64,000 nt of DNA, from positions 1 to 64,000 of the forward strand of contig NZ_JACKSJ010000088.1 of the NCBI RefSeq assembly GCF_025821665.1, given 5' to 3'. Origin of the DNA: [Mycobacterium] manitobense (lineage in GTDB: Bacteria; Actinomycetota; Actinomycetes; Mycobacteriales; Mycobacteriaceae). Shown here piece by piece: positions 25,950-35,315 of the stretch. Each line of letters starts with the position of its first letter. Within the stretch, counting starts at the first letter, position 1. Position numbers and translations under genes: made by a program. The notes under the pieces are model-generated. The model had not been told where the DNA came from, ran no database searches, and saw nothing but the letters and a program-made list of their open reading frames with translations.

Positions 25950-27281
25950 TCAGCGACGGGCTGCGGCGTTGGCCGCGGCCTGGGCGTCGGCCAGGCTGTG
26001 CGCGACATCGGCGCGGCCCAGGAACATCTCGTCGAAGTACGGCTTGATCGCCTGGTAGCCCGCGGCGAAGCCGTCGCCGCCGGGCGCCGGGATCCGCGGG
26101 CCGCGCAGCACCCGGAAGAACGGCGAGACGTCGACCCCGCGTGAGCGCCAGTGGTTGAAGTACACCGGTTGCGCGGCCAGCACGGCGGGTATCGCCGCAC
26201 CTCGCGCGCCGAGGAACTCGTTACCCCGCTTGCTGCCCATCCAGGCCAGCACCTGCCGAACCGCCTCCGGATGCTCGGTCGCCGAATTGCCCGCAGCCGC
26301 AATCCCGTTGGTCACACTGACGCGGCCCTTCGGTCCCTCGGGCAGCATCACCACACCCCAGGGGAAGCGGGCTTGCTCGGCGATGGCGGCCAGGTTGTAG
26401 GTGCCGGACTGGAACATCGCCATCCGGCCCTGCAGGAACTGGTTGCGGGAGAAATCGCCGTTGTCGTTGGTGTCCGACGCGGGTGGCGCCACGTGGTCGT
26501 CGTTGATCAAGCCGAGCAGATACTCGAATGCCTCCACCGCCTGCGGGTTGTAGAAGGCGAAGCGGTCACCGACGGTGAACACGCCGCCGGCCGAGCCGAT
26601 GTAGTTCAGGTAGATGCCCTGCAGGTCGTTGGCGGCGTTGTAACCCCACTGCCGGATGCGGCCCGGGTCGAAACCGGGTGTGCCCGCACGACGGCCACGA
26701 TCGTCGACGGTCAGGCGGCTCAGCAGCGCGCGCAGCGTGTCGTCCGGTCCGGGGGACCAGCGCATGGTCACCAGATCAATCAGCTCGACGCCTGCCGCGG
26801 CGACGAGGTCGGCGTTGAAGAACACCGCGATCCCGCCGTCGGTCAGCTGCGGCACCCCCCACAGGGTGTCACCGCGGGTGAACTGGTTGACCACCGACGG
26901 CTCCCAGGAGCGCACCGCGCGCGGGCCCAGCGCTTCGCCGATGTCGACGAGCCTGCCACTGTCCGCGTACTCGGCGAAGTAGGCGTTGGACAGCCAGAAG
27001 ATGTCGGCCGCACCACCCCCGGCCACGTCGGTGCGCAACGTGTCGAAGTACGTCGAGTACGCGACCACGTCCACCTGTACGTCGATGTCGCGATGTTCGC
27101 GTCCGAACTCGGCGAACGACTCGCGATAGGCCGCGGCCACCCGGTCGTCCCAGACCCGCACGGTGACCACGGTGCGGCCGTCGGTGCCGGCGGGGCGGCC
27201 GAGCAGCATCGCGGCCACCAGCAGCAGCGCCATCACCGCCGCCAGCCCGGCGACGGCGAGCGTCGAGATGCGCGGCCTCAC
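25950..27281 (-). CDS. uspC: Sugar ABC transporter substrate-binding protein UspC
   Basis: A 443-residue extracellular solute-binding protein of the UgpB/MalE type. The N-terminal hydrophobic segment (ISTLAVAGLAAVMALLLVAAML) exports and anchors it; there is no clear lipobox cysteine. The mature domain contains VWDDRVAAAYRESFAEF, GGAADIFWLSNAYFAEY and GVPQLTDGGIAVFFNADLV. The M. tuberculosis homologue (Rv2318) binds amino sugars. The GTG start overlaps the uspB stop by 4 nt (GTGA), so uspA-uspB-uspC is one coupled operon. Confidence 0.93.
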   Translation of the reverse strand: MRPRISTLAVAGLAAVMALLLVAAMLLGRPAGTDGRTVVTVRVWDDRVAAAYRESFAEFGREHRDIDVQVDVVAYSTYFDTLRTDVAGGGAADIFWLSNAYFAEYADSGRLVDIGEALGPRAVRSWEPSVVNQFTRGDTLWGVPQLTDGGIAVFFNADLVAAAGVELIDLVTMRWSPGPDDTLRALLSRLTVDDRGRRAGTPGFDPGRIRQWGYNAANDLQGIYLNYIGSAGGVFTVGDRFAFYNPQAVEAFEYLLGLINDDHVAPPASDTNDNGDFSRNQFLQGRMAMFQSGTYNLAAIAEQARFPWGVVMLPEGPKGRVSVTNGIAAAGNSATEHPEAVRQVLAWMGSKRGNEFLGARGAAIPAVLAAQPVYFNHWRSRGVDVSPFFRVLRGPRIPAPGGDGFAAGYQAIKPYFDEMFLGRADVAHSLADAQAAANAAARR

Positions 27282-28105
27282 TTGATCCCCGTCACCACGA
27301 GCGAGCGGGTGATGTGCCGCGACAGCGCCACGAAGAGCACGATCAACGGCACGATCGCGACCGTCGTCGCCGCCATCACCAGCGTCCACTGCGCGTCGTA
27401 GCGGGTCTGCAGCGCGGCCGTCGCGACGGTGATCACCCGCCACTTCTCGCCGCTGGTGATCACCAGCGGCCACAGGAAGTTGTTCCACTGCGACACCACG
27501 GTGATCAGGCCGAGCGTCACCAGGATCGGCCGGCTGGCCGGCACCACCACGTGCACGATGACGTCGAGAGTGTGGGCGCCGTCCAGTCGTGCGGCGTTGA
27601 TGAGGTCGGCTGGGATGGCGCGGAAGTGTTCGCGCAGCAGGAAGATGGCGTAGGGCGAACCGAACATGAACGGCAGTACCAGCGCCCAGAAAGTGTTGCG
27701 CAGCCCGGCCTCGGCCATCATCAGGTAGAGCGGCACCACCGTGACCGTCGCAGGCACCATCAGCGTGGCGACGTACACCCAGAACAGCGCGTCACGGCCC
27801 GGGAAGTCCAGTCGCGCGAACGCGTACGCAGCCAGCACCGAGAAACTGAGCTGGCCGAGCAGGATCACCGCCGTGGTCAGCGCGGTCACCACGATGGCGC
27901 GACCGAATCCGGCGTCGCCCAGGCTCAGATAGTTCTGCAGCGTCGGCGGCGTGGGCAGTGACAGCGGCGCCTCGGTGTTGAATTGCTCCGCCGAGGTGAA
28001 CGACGTCATCAGGCCGAGCACGAACGGCGTCAGGGTGATCAGGGCGCCGAGGACCAGGGCGGGATAGATGACCACCCCCGAGGCGGCGCGGCTACGCGAG
28101 GTCAT
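27278..28105 (-). CDS. uspB: Sugar ABC transporter permease UspB
   Basis: A 275-residue permease of the MalG/UgpE class with six hydrophobic segments (first GVVIYPALVLGALITLTPFVLGLM). The EAA-type coupling loop reads INAARLDGAHTLDVIVHVVVPAS, contacting the ATPase. No ATPase gene is in this operon, so a shared MsiK-type ATPase elsewhere is expected. It overlaps uspA by 14 nt and uspC by 4 nt. Confidence 0.93.
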   Translation of the reverse strand: MTSRSRAASGVVIYPALVLGALITLTPFVLGLMTSFTSAEQFNTEAPLSLPTPPTLQNYLSLGDAGFGRAIVVTALTTAVILLGQLSFSVLAAYAFARLDFPGRDALFWVYVATLMVPATVTVVPLYLMMAEAGLRNTFWALVLPFMFGSPYAIFLLREHFRAIPADLINAARLDGAHTLDVIVHVVVPASRPILVTLGLITVVSQWNNFLWPLVITSGEKWRVITVATAALQTRYDAQWTLVMAATTVAIVPLIVLFVALSRHITRSLVVTGIK

Positions 28106-28964
28106 AGGTGATCCGCCGGCGGAAGTACTGCTGCTGGACCAGCGTGACGCCGATCAGCACCACGAAGAGCACCACGGCCATCACGGCGGCGCGGCCGACC
28201 GCTGCGGCGCCGAACGCCTCGGCGTAGATGCGGTGGGCCACCAGGTCGGTGCGGCCCTGCGGGCCACCCCCGGTGAGCGCATACACCGTGTCGAAAACCT
28301 GCGCAGCGCTGATGATCCCGGTGACAAGCACGAAGAACGTGGTCGGCCGCAGCATCGGCAGGGTGATGTGGCGGAAGCGCTGCCAGCCGCCGGCGCCGTC
28401 GGTGCGGGCGGCGTTGTGCACGTCGGTCGGGATGTTCGAGATTCCGGCGAGGAAGAACAACGTCACGTAGCCGACATTCGTCCAGACCGTCACGGCCGAC
28501 ACCACGGGCAGCGCCAGGCCGGGATCGGTGAGCCACTCGATGTTGCGGCCCAACGCGGTGCTGACCGCGCCGTCGGTCGGCGCCAGGATCCAGCGCCAGA
28601 GCACGGCGATCGCCAACGGCGAACAGATCCACGGCAGCACGTAGAGCGTCCGGAAGAAGCCGGAGCCGGGCAGGCCGCGGGACAGCACCGCGGCGGCCAG
28701 CAGGCCGAGCAGGGTCTGCGCGGGCACCACGATCGCGATGAACAGCGCGGTGACCACCAGCGACGTGGCGAACGAGGCATCGGTCAGCACCGCGCCCCAA
28801 TTACTCAGTCCGACAAACTCGATCGGGCCCAGCAGATCCCACCGGTACAGGCTGAGCCACAGCACCACCAGCATGGGCAGCAGCAGGAAGGTGAGCACGC
28901 CGAACAGGCTGGGTGCGAGCAGGGTGTAGCCCAGCGCCGCCGTCCGCACCCGCCTGGTCTGCAT
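28092..28964 (-). CDS. uspA: Sugar ABC transporter permease UspA
   Basis: A 290-residue permease of the MalF/UgpA class, the same length as M. tuberculosis Rv2316. Six hydrophobic segments (LLAPSLFGVLTFLLLPMLVVLWLSL onward); the coupling loop is VHNAARTDGAGGWQRFRHITLPML. It is the first gene of the usp operon. The ATG at 28964 (MQTRRVRTAALGY) was selected because homology begins there; the frame is open 23 codons upstream but in unrelated sequence. It is divergent from tldD with 82 nt between. Confidence 0.93.
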   Translation of the reverse strand: MQTRRVRTAALGYTLLAPSLFGVLTFLLLPMLVVLWLSLYRWDLLGPIEFVGLSNWGAVLTDASFATSLVVTALFIAIVVPAQTLLGLLAAAVLSRGLPGSGFFRTLYVLPWICSPLAIAVLWRWILAPTDGAVSTALGRNIEWLTDPGLALPVVSAVTVWTNVGYVTLFFLAGISNIPTDVHNAARTDGAGGWQRFRHITLPMLRPTTFFVLVTGIISAAQVFDTVYALTGGGPQGRTDLVAHRIYAEAFGAAAVGRAAVMAVVLFVVLIGVTLVQQQYFRRRITYDLA

Positions 28965-29046
28965 CCCGGGTCGCTCCGCTCCTGCCCGCCGGTACGCCAC
29001 CGAGCCATTAAAGCGGTCCGCCGGAGCCGCCACTACGGTAGATGCC

Positions 29047-30564
29047 GTGACAGCGCCCCGACACGTCGATGCCGACTTCCTGTCGCTGCCCCGCCATCAG
29101 CTCGCCGATGCCGCACTGTCGGCCGCGGTGGCGGCCGGAGCCGACCACGCCGACCTGCGGATACACCGCATCACCACCGAGCTGGTGCAACTGCGCGACG
29201 GCGAGCTGGAGTCCGCCGTCGTGGACCGGGAGATCGGCCTGGCCGTGCGGGTGATCGTCGACGGCACGTGGGGCTTCGCCTCCCACGCCGAACTCGATCC
29301 CGCGGTCGCTGCCGACACCGCCCGCCGGGCCGTCGCGGTCGCGCGCACGCTCGCGCCGCTCAATGCCGACCGCGTCGAGCTGGCCGCCGAACCCGTCTAC
29401 CGCGATGTGAGCTGGGTGTCGGACTACCGGATCGATCCCTTCGCGGTGCCGCTGGCCGACAAGATCGGTGTGCTCGACGAGTATTCCGGCCGCTTGCTGG
29501 CCGCGGACGGCGTCGACCACGCGTCGGCCCACCTGTACGCCGCCAAGGAGCAGACCTTCTACGCCGACACCTACGGATCGTCGATCACCCAGCAGCGGGT
29601 CCGGGTGCAGTCGTCGCTCGACGCGGTCACCGTCGACGCGTCGGCCGGCGGGTTCGACACGATGCGCACCCTGGCCCCGCCGACCGGCCGCGGCTGGGAG
29701 GCGGTCGCCGGGGACGAGATCTGGGACTGGACGGCAGAGCTCGCGCAGCTGCCGTCGCTGCTGGCGGAGAAGGCGAAGGCGCCGAGCGTCACGGCCGGGC
29801 CGACCGATCTGGTGATCGACCCGAGCAACCTGTGGCTGACGATCCACGAGTCGATCGGCCACGCCACCGAGTACGACCGGGCGATCGGCTACGAAGCGGC
29901 CTACGCGGGCACGTCCTTCGCGACGCCCGACAAGCTCGGCGTCATGCGGTACGGGTCGCCGGTGATGAACGTGACCGCCGACCGCACCGTCGCCCACGGG
30001 CTGGCCACCATCGGTTACGACGACGAGGGTGTGCAGGCGCAGAGCTGGGACCTGGTGCGCGACGGCGTCTTCGTCGGATACCAGCTCGACCGCGTGTTCG
30101 CCCCGCGGTTGGGCGTGGACCGGTCGAACGGCTGCTCGTACGCGGATTCGCCGCACCATGTGCCGATTCAGCGGATGGCCAACGTCTCGCTGGCGCCCGC
30201 GGCCGAGGACGTCGGCACCGAGGAGCTCATCGGCCGGGTCGCCGAAGGCATCTACATCGTCGGTGACAAGAGCTGGTCGATCGACATGCAGCGGTACAAC
30301 TTCCAGTTCACCGGGCAGCGGTTCTTCCGCATCCGCGACGGCCGCCTCGACGGCCAATTGCGCGACGTCGCCTACCAGTCGACGACCACCGACTTCTGGG
30401 GCTCGCTGGAAGCCGTGGGCGGGCCGTCCACGTGGCGGCTCGGCGGGGCGTTCAACTGCGGCAAGGCGCAGCCCGGGCAGGTCGCCGCGGTCAGTCACGG
30501 CTGCCCGTCGGCGCTGTTCCGGGGTGTCAATGTGCTGAACACCCGGGACGAGGCCTCTCGATGA
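29047..30564 (+). CDS. tldD: TldD-type metalloprotease
   Basis: A 505-residue TldD/PmbA-family protein, the same length as M. tuberculosis Rv2315c. The zinc-protease motif HESIGH (HExxxH) has His267, Glu268 and His272, so it is the catalytic partner of the pair. TldD/TldE heterodimers degrade unfolded peptides and mature some ribosomally made peptides such as microcin B17. The GTG start is followed by TAPRHVDADF; the stop overlaps tldE by 4 nt (ATGA). Confidence 0.92.
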   Translation: MTAPRHVDADFLSLPRHQLADAALSAAVAAGADHADLRIHRITTELVQLRDGELESAVVDREIGLAVRVIVDGTWGFASHAELDPAVAADTARRAVAVARTLAPLNADRVELAAEPVYRDVSWVSDYRIDPFAVPLADKIGVLDEYSGRLLAADGVDHASAHLYAAKEQTFYADTYGSSITQQRVRVQSSLDAVTVDASAGGFDTMRTLAPPTGRGWEAVAGDEIWDWTAELAQLPSLLAEKAKAPSVTAGPTDLVIDPSNLWLTIHESIGHATEYDRAIGYEAAYAGTSFATPDKLGVMRYGSPVMNVTADRTVAHGLATIGYDDEGVQAQSWDLVRDGVFVGYQLDRVFAPRLGVDRSNGCSYADSPHHVPIQRMANVSLAPAAEDVGTEELIGRVAEGIYIVGDKSWSIDMQRYNFQFTGQRFFRIRDGRLDGQLRDVAYQSTTTDFWGSLEAVGGPSTWRLGGAFNCGKAQPGQVAAVSHGCPSALFRGVNVLNTRDEASR

Positions 30565-31934
30565 TCAGTCCGCAGCAGGTGGTCGACACGGTGCTCGCGA
30601 CCGCGGCGCAGCGCGGACGGGCCGACGACACGATGGTGCTGGTGACCGACCGCTCCGACACGGCACTGCGGTGGGCGGGCAACTCGATGACCACCAACGG
30701 GGACAGCACCAGCCGTCGCATCACCGTCATTTCGATTGTCCGGCAGGGTAACCGGGCCCATGTCGGCTCGGTGAGTTCCAGCGAGGTGGACCCGGCGGCG
30801 ATCCCGGCGCTGGTCGCCGCCTCCCAGGACGCCGCGGCGTCGGCGCCCGAGGCGCGAGACAGCGCCCCACCGCTGCCAGCGAACGAACAGCCGGGGGATT
30901 GGGACACCCCGGTGCCGGAGACGGGCGCAGAGGTGTTCGCAGGGGTGGCGGGCACGCTGGCGCGCGGGTTCCGGGGCGCCGACCGGCTGTACGGATATGC
31001 CCGCCACATCGTCGAGACGACGTTCGTCGCGACGTCGACGGGGCTGCGCAGGCGCTACACGCAGCCGACGGGATCGGTGGAGATCAACGCCAAGCGGGGG
31101 AATGCCAGCGCCTGGGCGGGGACGGGTACGCCCGACTTCGTCAACGTGACAACCGATTCCCTGCTCGAAGAGGTGGATCTCCGGTTGGGGTGGGCCGATC
31201 GCACCGTCGAGCTGCCCGCCGGGCGGTACGAGACGATCATGCCGCCGTCGACCGTCGCCGACATGATGATCTATCTGGGCTGGACGATGGACGGACGTGG
31301 CGCGCAGGAGGGCCGAACCGCGCTGTCCGCGCCCGGCGGGGGAACCCGGTTGGGGGAGAGGCTCACCGATCTGCCGCTCACGCTGTACTCGGACCCGTCG
31401 GCGCCGGGACTGGCGTGCACACCGTTCGTGGCGGTCGGCAGTTCCTCGGAGCGGATGTCGGTTTTCGACAACGGGATGGACATCGACCGGGTGGACTGGA
31501 TCCGCGACGGCACGGTCAGCGCGCTCGCCTACCCGCGGGCGGCGGCCGCCGAGTTCGGGGCGCCGATCGCCGTGCCGGCGGGCAATCTGCTGATGACCGG
31601 TGGCGACACCGACCTGGCCGACATGATCGCCGGCACCGAACGAGGGCTGTTGCTCACCACGCTGTGGTACATGCGTGAGGTGGATCCGACGGTGCTGCTG
31701 CTGACGGGCCTCACCCGCGACGGCGTGTACCTGATCGAGGACGGCGAGGTGACCGCGGCCGTCAACAATTTCCGATTCAACGAGAGCCCGCTGGACCTGT
31801 TGCGGCGGGCCACCGAGGCCGGGGTCAGCGAGGTGACGCTGCCGCGCGAATGGGGTGACTGGGCCACGAGGGCGGCCATGCCGACCCTGCGAATTCCCGA
31901 CTTCCACATGTCGTCGGTCAGTCAGGCGCAATAA
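30561..31934 (+). CDS. TldE/PmbA-type protease partner
   Basis: A 457-residue TldD/PmbA-family protein without the HExxxH motif, hence the non-catalytic TldE-like partner. Recognisable parts are SDTALRWAGNSMTTNGDSTSRRI at the N terminus and FDNGMDIDRVDWIRDGTVSALAYPRAAA in the core, with LLLTGLTRDGVYLIEDGEV near the end. Start ATG overlaps the tldD stop, so the two are made together. Matches M. tuberculosis Rv2314c in length and position. Confidence 0.92.
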   Translation: MISPQQVVDTVLATAAQRGRADDTMVLVTDRSDTALRWAGNSMTTNGDSTSRRITVISIVRQGNRAHVGSVSSSEVDPAAIPALVAASQDAAASAPEARDSAPPLPANEQPGDWDTPVPETGAEVFAGVAGTLARGFRGADRLYGYARHIVETTFVATSTGLRRRYTQPTGSVEINAKRGNASAWAGTGTPDFVNVTTDSLLEEVDLRLGWADRTVELPAGRYETIMPPSTVADMMIYLGWTMDGRGAQEGRTALSAPGGGTRLGERLTDLPLTLYSDPSAPGLACTPFVAVGSSSERMSVFDNGMDIDRVDWIRDGTVSALAYPRAAAAEFGAPIAVPAGNLLMTGGDTDLADMIAGTERGLLLTTLWYMREVDPTVLLLTGLTRDGVYLIEDGEVTAAVNNFRFNESPLDLLRRATEAGVSEVTLPREWGDWATRAAMPTLRIPDFHMSSVSQAQ

Positions 31935-31941
31935 TTCGACG

Positions 31942-32784
31942 ATGCAGGACGGTGAGCTCTTCGGGGTGTTGGGTCGTCTGGTCGGTCTGTCCTCGGGGGA
32001 TCTGCGTCTCGACGCCGTGATCCGCCTGACGTGCGGCCGGGCACTGAAGCTCAAACCGCTGCCATGCCAGGTCGACCTGTTCGACGGCAAATCCGAATGC
32101 GAGTCGGTGGTGGCGGCGTTCGCGGAGCAGTTCGCGACCGACGTGTCGGGGATCGGCGACGGTCAGCGCAAGATGCTGCTGTCGGCAGCGGGGGACCGCG
32201 CCCTGCGCATCGTGACGGCGACCTTCATCGCCGACTTCCTGCCGAGGGTGTGGGCGGGGTTCGAGGCGCTGGGCATGGGCAGACCCGGCAACGGACCCGA
32301 GGTGGCGTGGGACCCCGACACCGACCCGGCGCAGGTGCTGCTAGCGGAGTTCGTGCCCGCGGTGGCGCGGCTGCGCAAGCTCGATCCGGTGACGACGGAG
32401 GTGGTGCGGTTGCGCGGGGCGACGCAGCACAACTGCCGGCTGTGCAAGTCGTTGCGCGAGGAGAAGGCGCTCGACGCCGGCGGGTCGGAGGAGCTGTACG
32501 GCGACATCGAGCGCTACGAGTCCTCTTCGCGGCTCACCAATCGGCACAAGGCGGCGCTGCGCTATGTCGACGCGCTGCTGTGGACACCGTCGGACATCGA
32601 TGCACAGGTGGCCCGTGGGGTGCGCAAGAACTTCTCCGAGTCCGAGGCGGCCGAGCTCACCCTCGATGTGATGCGCAATGCGGCCAACAAGATCGCCGTC
32701 GCACTGGGCGCCGATGCGGCGCGCGTCGAATCGGGCACGGAGCGGTACCTGGTCGACGAAGATGGTCAGACGGTGTTCGCCTGA
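31942..32784 (+). CDS. AhpD/carboxymuconolactone decarboxylase-like protein (Rv2313c-like)
   Basis: A 280-residue helical protein with an AhpD-like core: VRLRGATQHNCRLCKSLREE supplies a CxxC pair and YVDALLWTPSDID a conserved downstream helix. The His that follows CxxC in true AhpD peroxidases is replaced (CRLCKSLR), so activity is uncertain. Position after tldE matches Rv2313c and, with an 8-nt spacing, suggests the same operon. Start ATG chosen at MQDGELFGVLG. Confidence 0.8.
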   Translation: MQDGELFGVLGRLVGLSSGDLRLDAVIRLTCGRALKLKPLPCQVDLFDGKSECESVVAAFAEQFATDVSGIGDGQRKMLLSAAGDRALRIVTATFIADFLPRVWAGFEALGMGRPGNGPEVAWDPDTDPAQVLLAEFVPAVARLRKLDPVTTEVVRLRGATQHNCRLCKSLREEKALDAGGSEELYGDIERYESSSRLTNRHKAALRYVDALLWTPSDIDAQVARGVRKNFSESEAAELTLDVMRNAANKIAVALGADAARVESGTERYLVDEDGQTVFA

Positions 32785-32808
32785 AGGCCGGCACGGGAGG
32801 GTGGTCAC

Positions 32809-33051
32809 ATGAGCTCCGAACACGCGACAGAGCAGGTGGCGCTGGAGCAGATCCAGGAGGGCGACACGATCCTGGACACCGGCTCAGGTAATTGGATCAC
32901 CATCGTCAGCACGGACAGTGGCACGACGACTGTCCCGCATCCGGGCGCTCCGGACACCGCCGAGGACTACCGCATCTACTACGGCGACCACGGCGAGGTG
33001 ATCGATTCCCGGACGCTGGAGGGTCTGGTCAGTCGCCAGGTGAGGGAGTGA
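32809..33051 (+). CDS. Small hypothetical protein
   Basis: An 80-residue acidic soluble protein, beta-rich by appearance (IQEGDTILDTGSGNWITIVSTDSGTTTV, YRIYYGDHGEVIDSRTL). No family recognised. The ATG is preceded by GGGAGG at 8 nt, and it follows the AhpD-like gene by 24 nt on the same strand, so it may be the last gene of that operon. Confidence 0.65.
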   Translation: MSSEHATEQVALEQIQEGDTILDTGSGNWITIVSTDSGTTTVPHPGAPDTAEDYRIYYGDHGEVIDSRTLEGLVSRQVRE

Positions 33052-33128
33052 TCGGCCGGTAGGCGAGCGGGATACCACCGCGTCGCCCGGGATGGGTGCA
33101 GGCGCTACTGTCGAGGTCGCCATGACAG

Positions 33129-33205
33129 GGGGCGGTAGCTCAGTCGGTTAGAGCCGCGGACTCATAATCCGTAGGTCGCGGGTTCGAGCCCCGCCCGCCC
33201 CACCA
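33129..33205 (+). tRNA. tRNA-Met (CAT), elongator type
   Basis: Cloverleaf: acceptor GGGGCGG pairs with CCGCCCC, D-arm GCTC/GAGC, anticodon stem GCGGA/TCCGT with loop CTCATAA, T-arm GCGGG/CCCGC with TTCGAGC, discriminator A, encoded CCA (33203-33205). The anticodon CAT is at 33163-33165. The first acceptor pair G-C excludes initiator tRNA. A lysidine-modified tRNA-Ile(CAT) cannot be ruled out from the gene alone. It marks the border between conserved gene order and the accessory segment. Confidence 0.9.
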
Positions 33206-33224
33206 GATCTCGATCTCGGCTCCG

Positions 33225-33656
33225 TCACTTTGCGGCGGGCACTGCACGGCCCAGGGTGGAGATCCGGGTGTACGTCGCACTGGACCGGATGAGGACCCGG
33301 CTCTCGGCGTCGAGCACCGCGCACTCCGCACTGAGAAGGGTGCGACCGTTGTGGACCATCTCGGCTTCCGCGCGCAGCGGACCTCCGTGCGGCTGCCGGT
33401 AGTACCGGACGTGCATGTCCGTCGTCACGGTGATCTCGGACGAATAGTCGTAGCAGCCGACCAGGCAGGTCGCGCAGGCGGCGTCTGCCAGTGTCGCGAG
33501 CATTCCTCCGTGCACACTGCCGTCGAAGAATCCGCGCACCTCCTCGGTCAGCGGCATCGAGACGACGGCGAGGCCCGGTTTGTGCTCGACGACGGTCATC
33601 TGCAGCTGCTTGTGCATAGGAGAACGGTGCAGTTGTTCGTCATCGAAAGCGATCAT
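33225..33656 (-). CDS. PaaI-type hotdog thioesterase
   Basis: A 143-residue hotdog-fold protein. The core GFFDGSVHGGMLATLADAACATCL is the PaaI/YdiI-type active-site region (HGG followed by the central helix), and VTTDMHVRYYRQPHGGPLRAEAEMVHNGRTLLSAEC is the characteristic strand set. It likely hydrolyses an acyl-CoA thioester; the substrate is unknown. It lies 15 nt downstream of the P450 on the same strand, so the two may be cotranscribed. Confidence 0.85.
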   Translation of the reverse strand: MIAFDDEQLHRSPMHKQLQMTVVEHKPGLAVVSMPLTEEVRGFFDGSVHGGMLATLADAACATCLVGCYDYSSEITVTTDMHVRYYRQPHGGPLRAEAEMVHNGRTLLSAECAVLDAESRVLIRSSATYTRISTLGRAVPAAK

Positions 33657-33671
33657 GTGGTCATTGCCTCA

Positions 33672-34919
33672 CTACACCGGAGTGAACTCGAGGTGCACTT
33701 CCTTGAGGCGCCGGAACAGGAAGGTGCGGTCCCACTCGAGCCGACGATCACCCGGCGGACCGTGGTGGGCTTCGGAGAGCCGGATGTCGGCCATCCTGTC
33801 GAGCATCCGTGCCAGGCTCACCCGTACTTCGGCGCGTGCGATCGGGGCGCCAGGGCAGGTGTGGACACCGCGGCCGAATGCGATGTGGTGCAGGATGTTC
33901 GGGCGGTCGAGGCGGAATTCGTCGGGATTGTCGAACCGTTGTGGATCGCGATTGGCCGCACCGTTCATCACGAGGACGCTGGTGCCGGCCGGCACATCGA
34001 CGTCGCCGATTCTGGTGGGGCGCCGCGCCATGCGGAAGTTCGACTTGATCGGGCTCTCGAACCGCAGCATCTCCTCGATGAAGGGGGAGATCTTCGAGTG
34101 GTCCGCACGCAGCTGCTCTTGGAGGTCCGGTCGTTCCGCCAGCATCAGCACCGCGAGACTCAGCAGGTCGATCGTCGTGCCGTGACCGGCGGCGTACATG
34201 AACGTGGCAACGCGGGCCACGTCTATCGCGTCCGGGGTCGAACCGTCCGGATACTTCGCCGAGGCGAGCTCGGTGAGGACATCGTCGCGCGGTTCTCGCC
34301 GCCGGGCCTCGACGTACTCGACGAACCACTCCTCCTTCACGCCGACGAAGCCGCTGCGTTCCCCTTCGAGTCTGCTGGCTGTGGCTGCGCGGCGGAAGCG
34401 CTCACGATCGGCCTCGGGGACACCGAGCAGGTCGGTGATCGCGTCGAGCGTGAATGGGAAGTTGTAGTCGAGGACGATTTCGCACCTGCCGTTCGCGGCG
34501 AAGCGGTCGATCTGCTCGTCGGCGAGACGCCACAGGAAGTCCTCGTTGTTCTTGAGCCGCTTCGGCGTGAACAACCGGCTCAACAACGACCGGTGCGCAG
34601 TGTGGCGGGGCGGATCGAAGGTGATGAAGTAATCGCCGAATGTGATCCGCCCGCGGTGCTTTTCGATCACGTCCGAGATGTCGTCACTGTGTGGTTCGAC
34701 CGGGATCCCCGACCACGGGCCGCTGACGATGTTGCAGACGGACAGGGCCTTCTCGGTGTCGCGTTGCACCTCGACGGCCTCGTCGTAACCCGACACCATC
34801 ACCACACCGTGGGCCGGTTCGCGCCACACCGGGCAGCGCCGGATCGCGTCGTAGTACTCGTACGGGTCGTCGACGAGCGACTTGTCCGTGAAGAAGTCGC
34901 GGTTCTCCGGTCCGCTCAC
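33672..34919 (-). CDS. Cytochrome P450
   Basis: A 415-residue bacterial P450. The heme-binding loop FGRGVHTCPGAPIAR has its axial cysteine at about residue 355. The I-helix reads YAAGHGTTIDLL (AGxxT type), the K-helix ExxR is EEMLR, and the early FITFDPPRHTAHRSLLSRLFTP matches the C-helix region. Substrate not predictable. The GTG at 34919 was chosen because GGAGG lies 5 nt upstream; a TTG at 34940 is in frame but lacks such a site. Position in the accessory segment next to an NRPS and exporter makes a tailoring role conceivable but unproven. Confidence 0.9.
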   Translation of the reverse strand: MSGPENRDFFTDKSLVDDPYEYYDAIRRCPVWREPAHGVVMVSGYDEAVEVQRDTEKALSVCNIVSGPWSGIPVEPHSDDISDVIEKHRGRITFGDYFITFDPPRHTAHRSLLSRLFTPKRLKNNEDFLWRLADEQIDRFAANGRCEIVLDYNFPFTLDAITDLLGVPEADRERFRRAATASRLEGERSGFVGVKEEWFVEYVEARRREPRDDVLTELASAKYPDGSTPDAIDVARVATFMYAAGHGTTIDLLSLAVLMLAERPDLQEQLRADHSKISPFIEEMLRFESPIKSNFRMARRPTRIGDVDVPAGTSVLVMNGAANRDPQRFDNPDEFRLDRPNILHHIAFGRGVHTCPGAPIARAEVRVSLARMLDRMADIRLSEAHHGPPGDRRLEWDRTFLFRRLKEVHLEFTPV

Positions 34920-34961
34920 TTCGCCTCCATCGCGTTGCAAGACGCCCTGTGTTCGCTGGGG

Positions 34962-35141
34962 TTACAGACGGCTGGCGTTCCGCGGTTCCGCCAGGCCGGC
35001 CTCGTTCACCTCGGCGTACAGGTCATTGGTGCGCTCCTGTTCTGCCGCAAGCTTTTCAAGGGCTGTCACTGCGCGCCTTAGCAGTTCGTAGGATTCCTCG
35101 ACCGAAACCTTCCAGTCGTTGATGCTCGGTATCAAGCCCAT
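34962..35141 (-). CDS. Small helical hypothetical protein upstream of P450
   Basis: A 59-residue protein with a heptad-like helix (WKVSVEESYELLRRAVTALEKLAAEQERTNDLYAEV). No family recognised. The ATG at 35141 is preceded by GGAGGG at 7 nt, which supports translation; the frame is open further upstream to 35249, so a longer form is possible. It is on the same strand as the P450, 42 nt before it. Confidence 0.5.
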   Translation of the reverse strand: MGLIPSINDWKVSVEESYELLRRAVTALEKLAAEQERTNDLYAEVNEAGLAEPRNASRL

Positions 35142-35315
35142 CCGGATTCCCTCCATCGCGACGCGAGACATCCCGCCGTCGTCTGACCAGCGTTTGCTGA
35201 TAGCGTACGCCCGCAACTCGCGAATGACCCCGGCTTGCGACGAGCACATGCACCGCTCTTCGCCAATTCAAATGATGAGTCCGGAGCGCGTCGATGCCGT
35301 CGCGGTGTCTCGGCA

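Noticed and set aside
28068..30266. 732-codon plus-strand frame across uspA and tldD
   Set aside because: It is antisense to uspA and out of frame with tldD, both of which have full-length homologues; the product is low-complexity.
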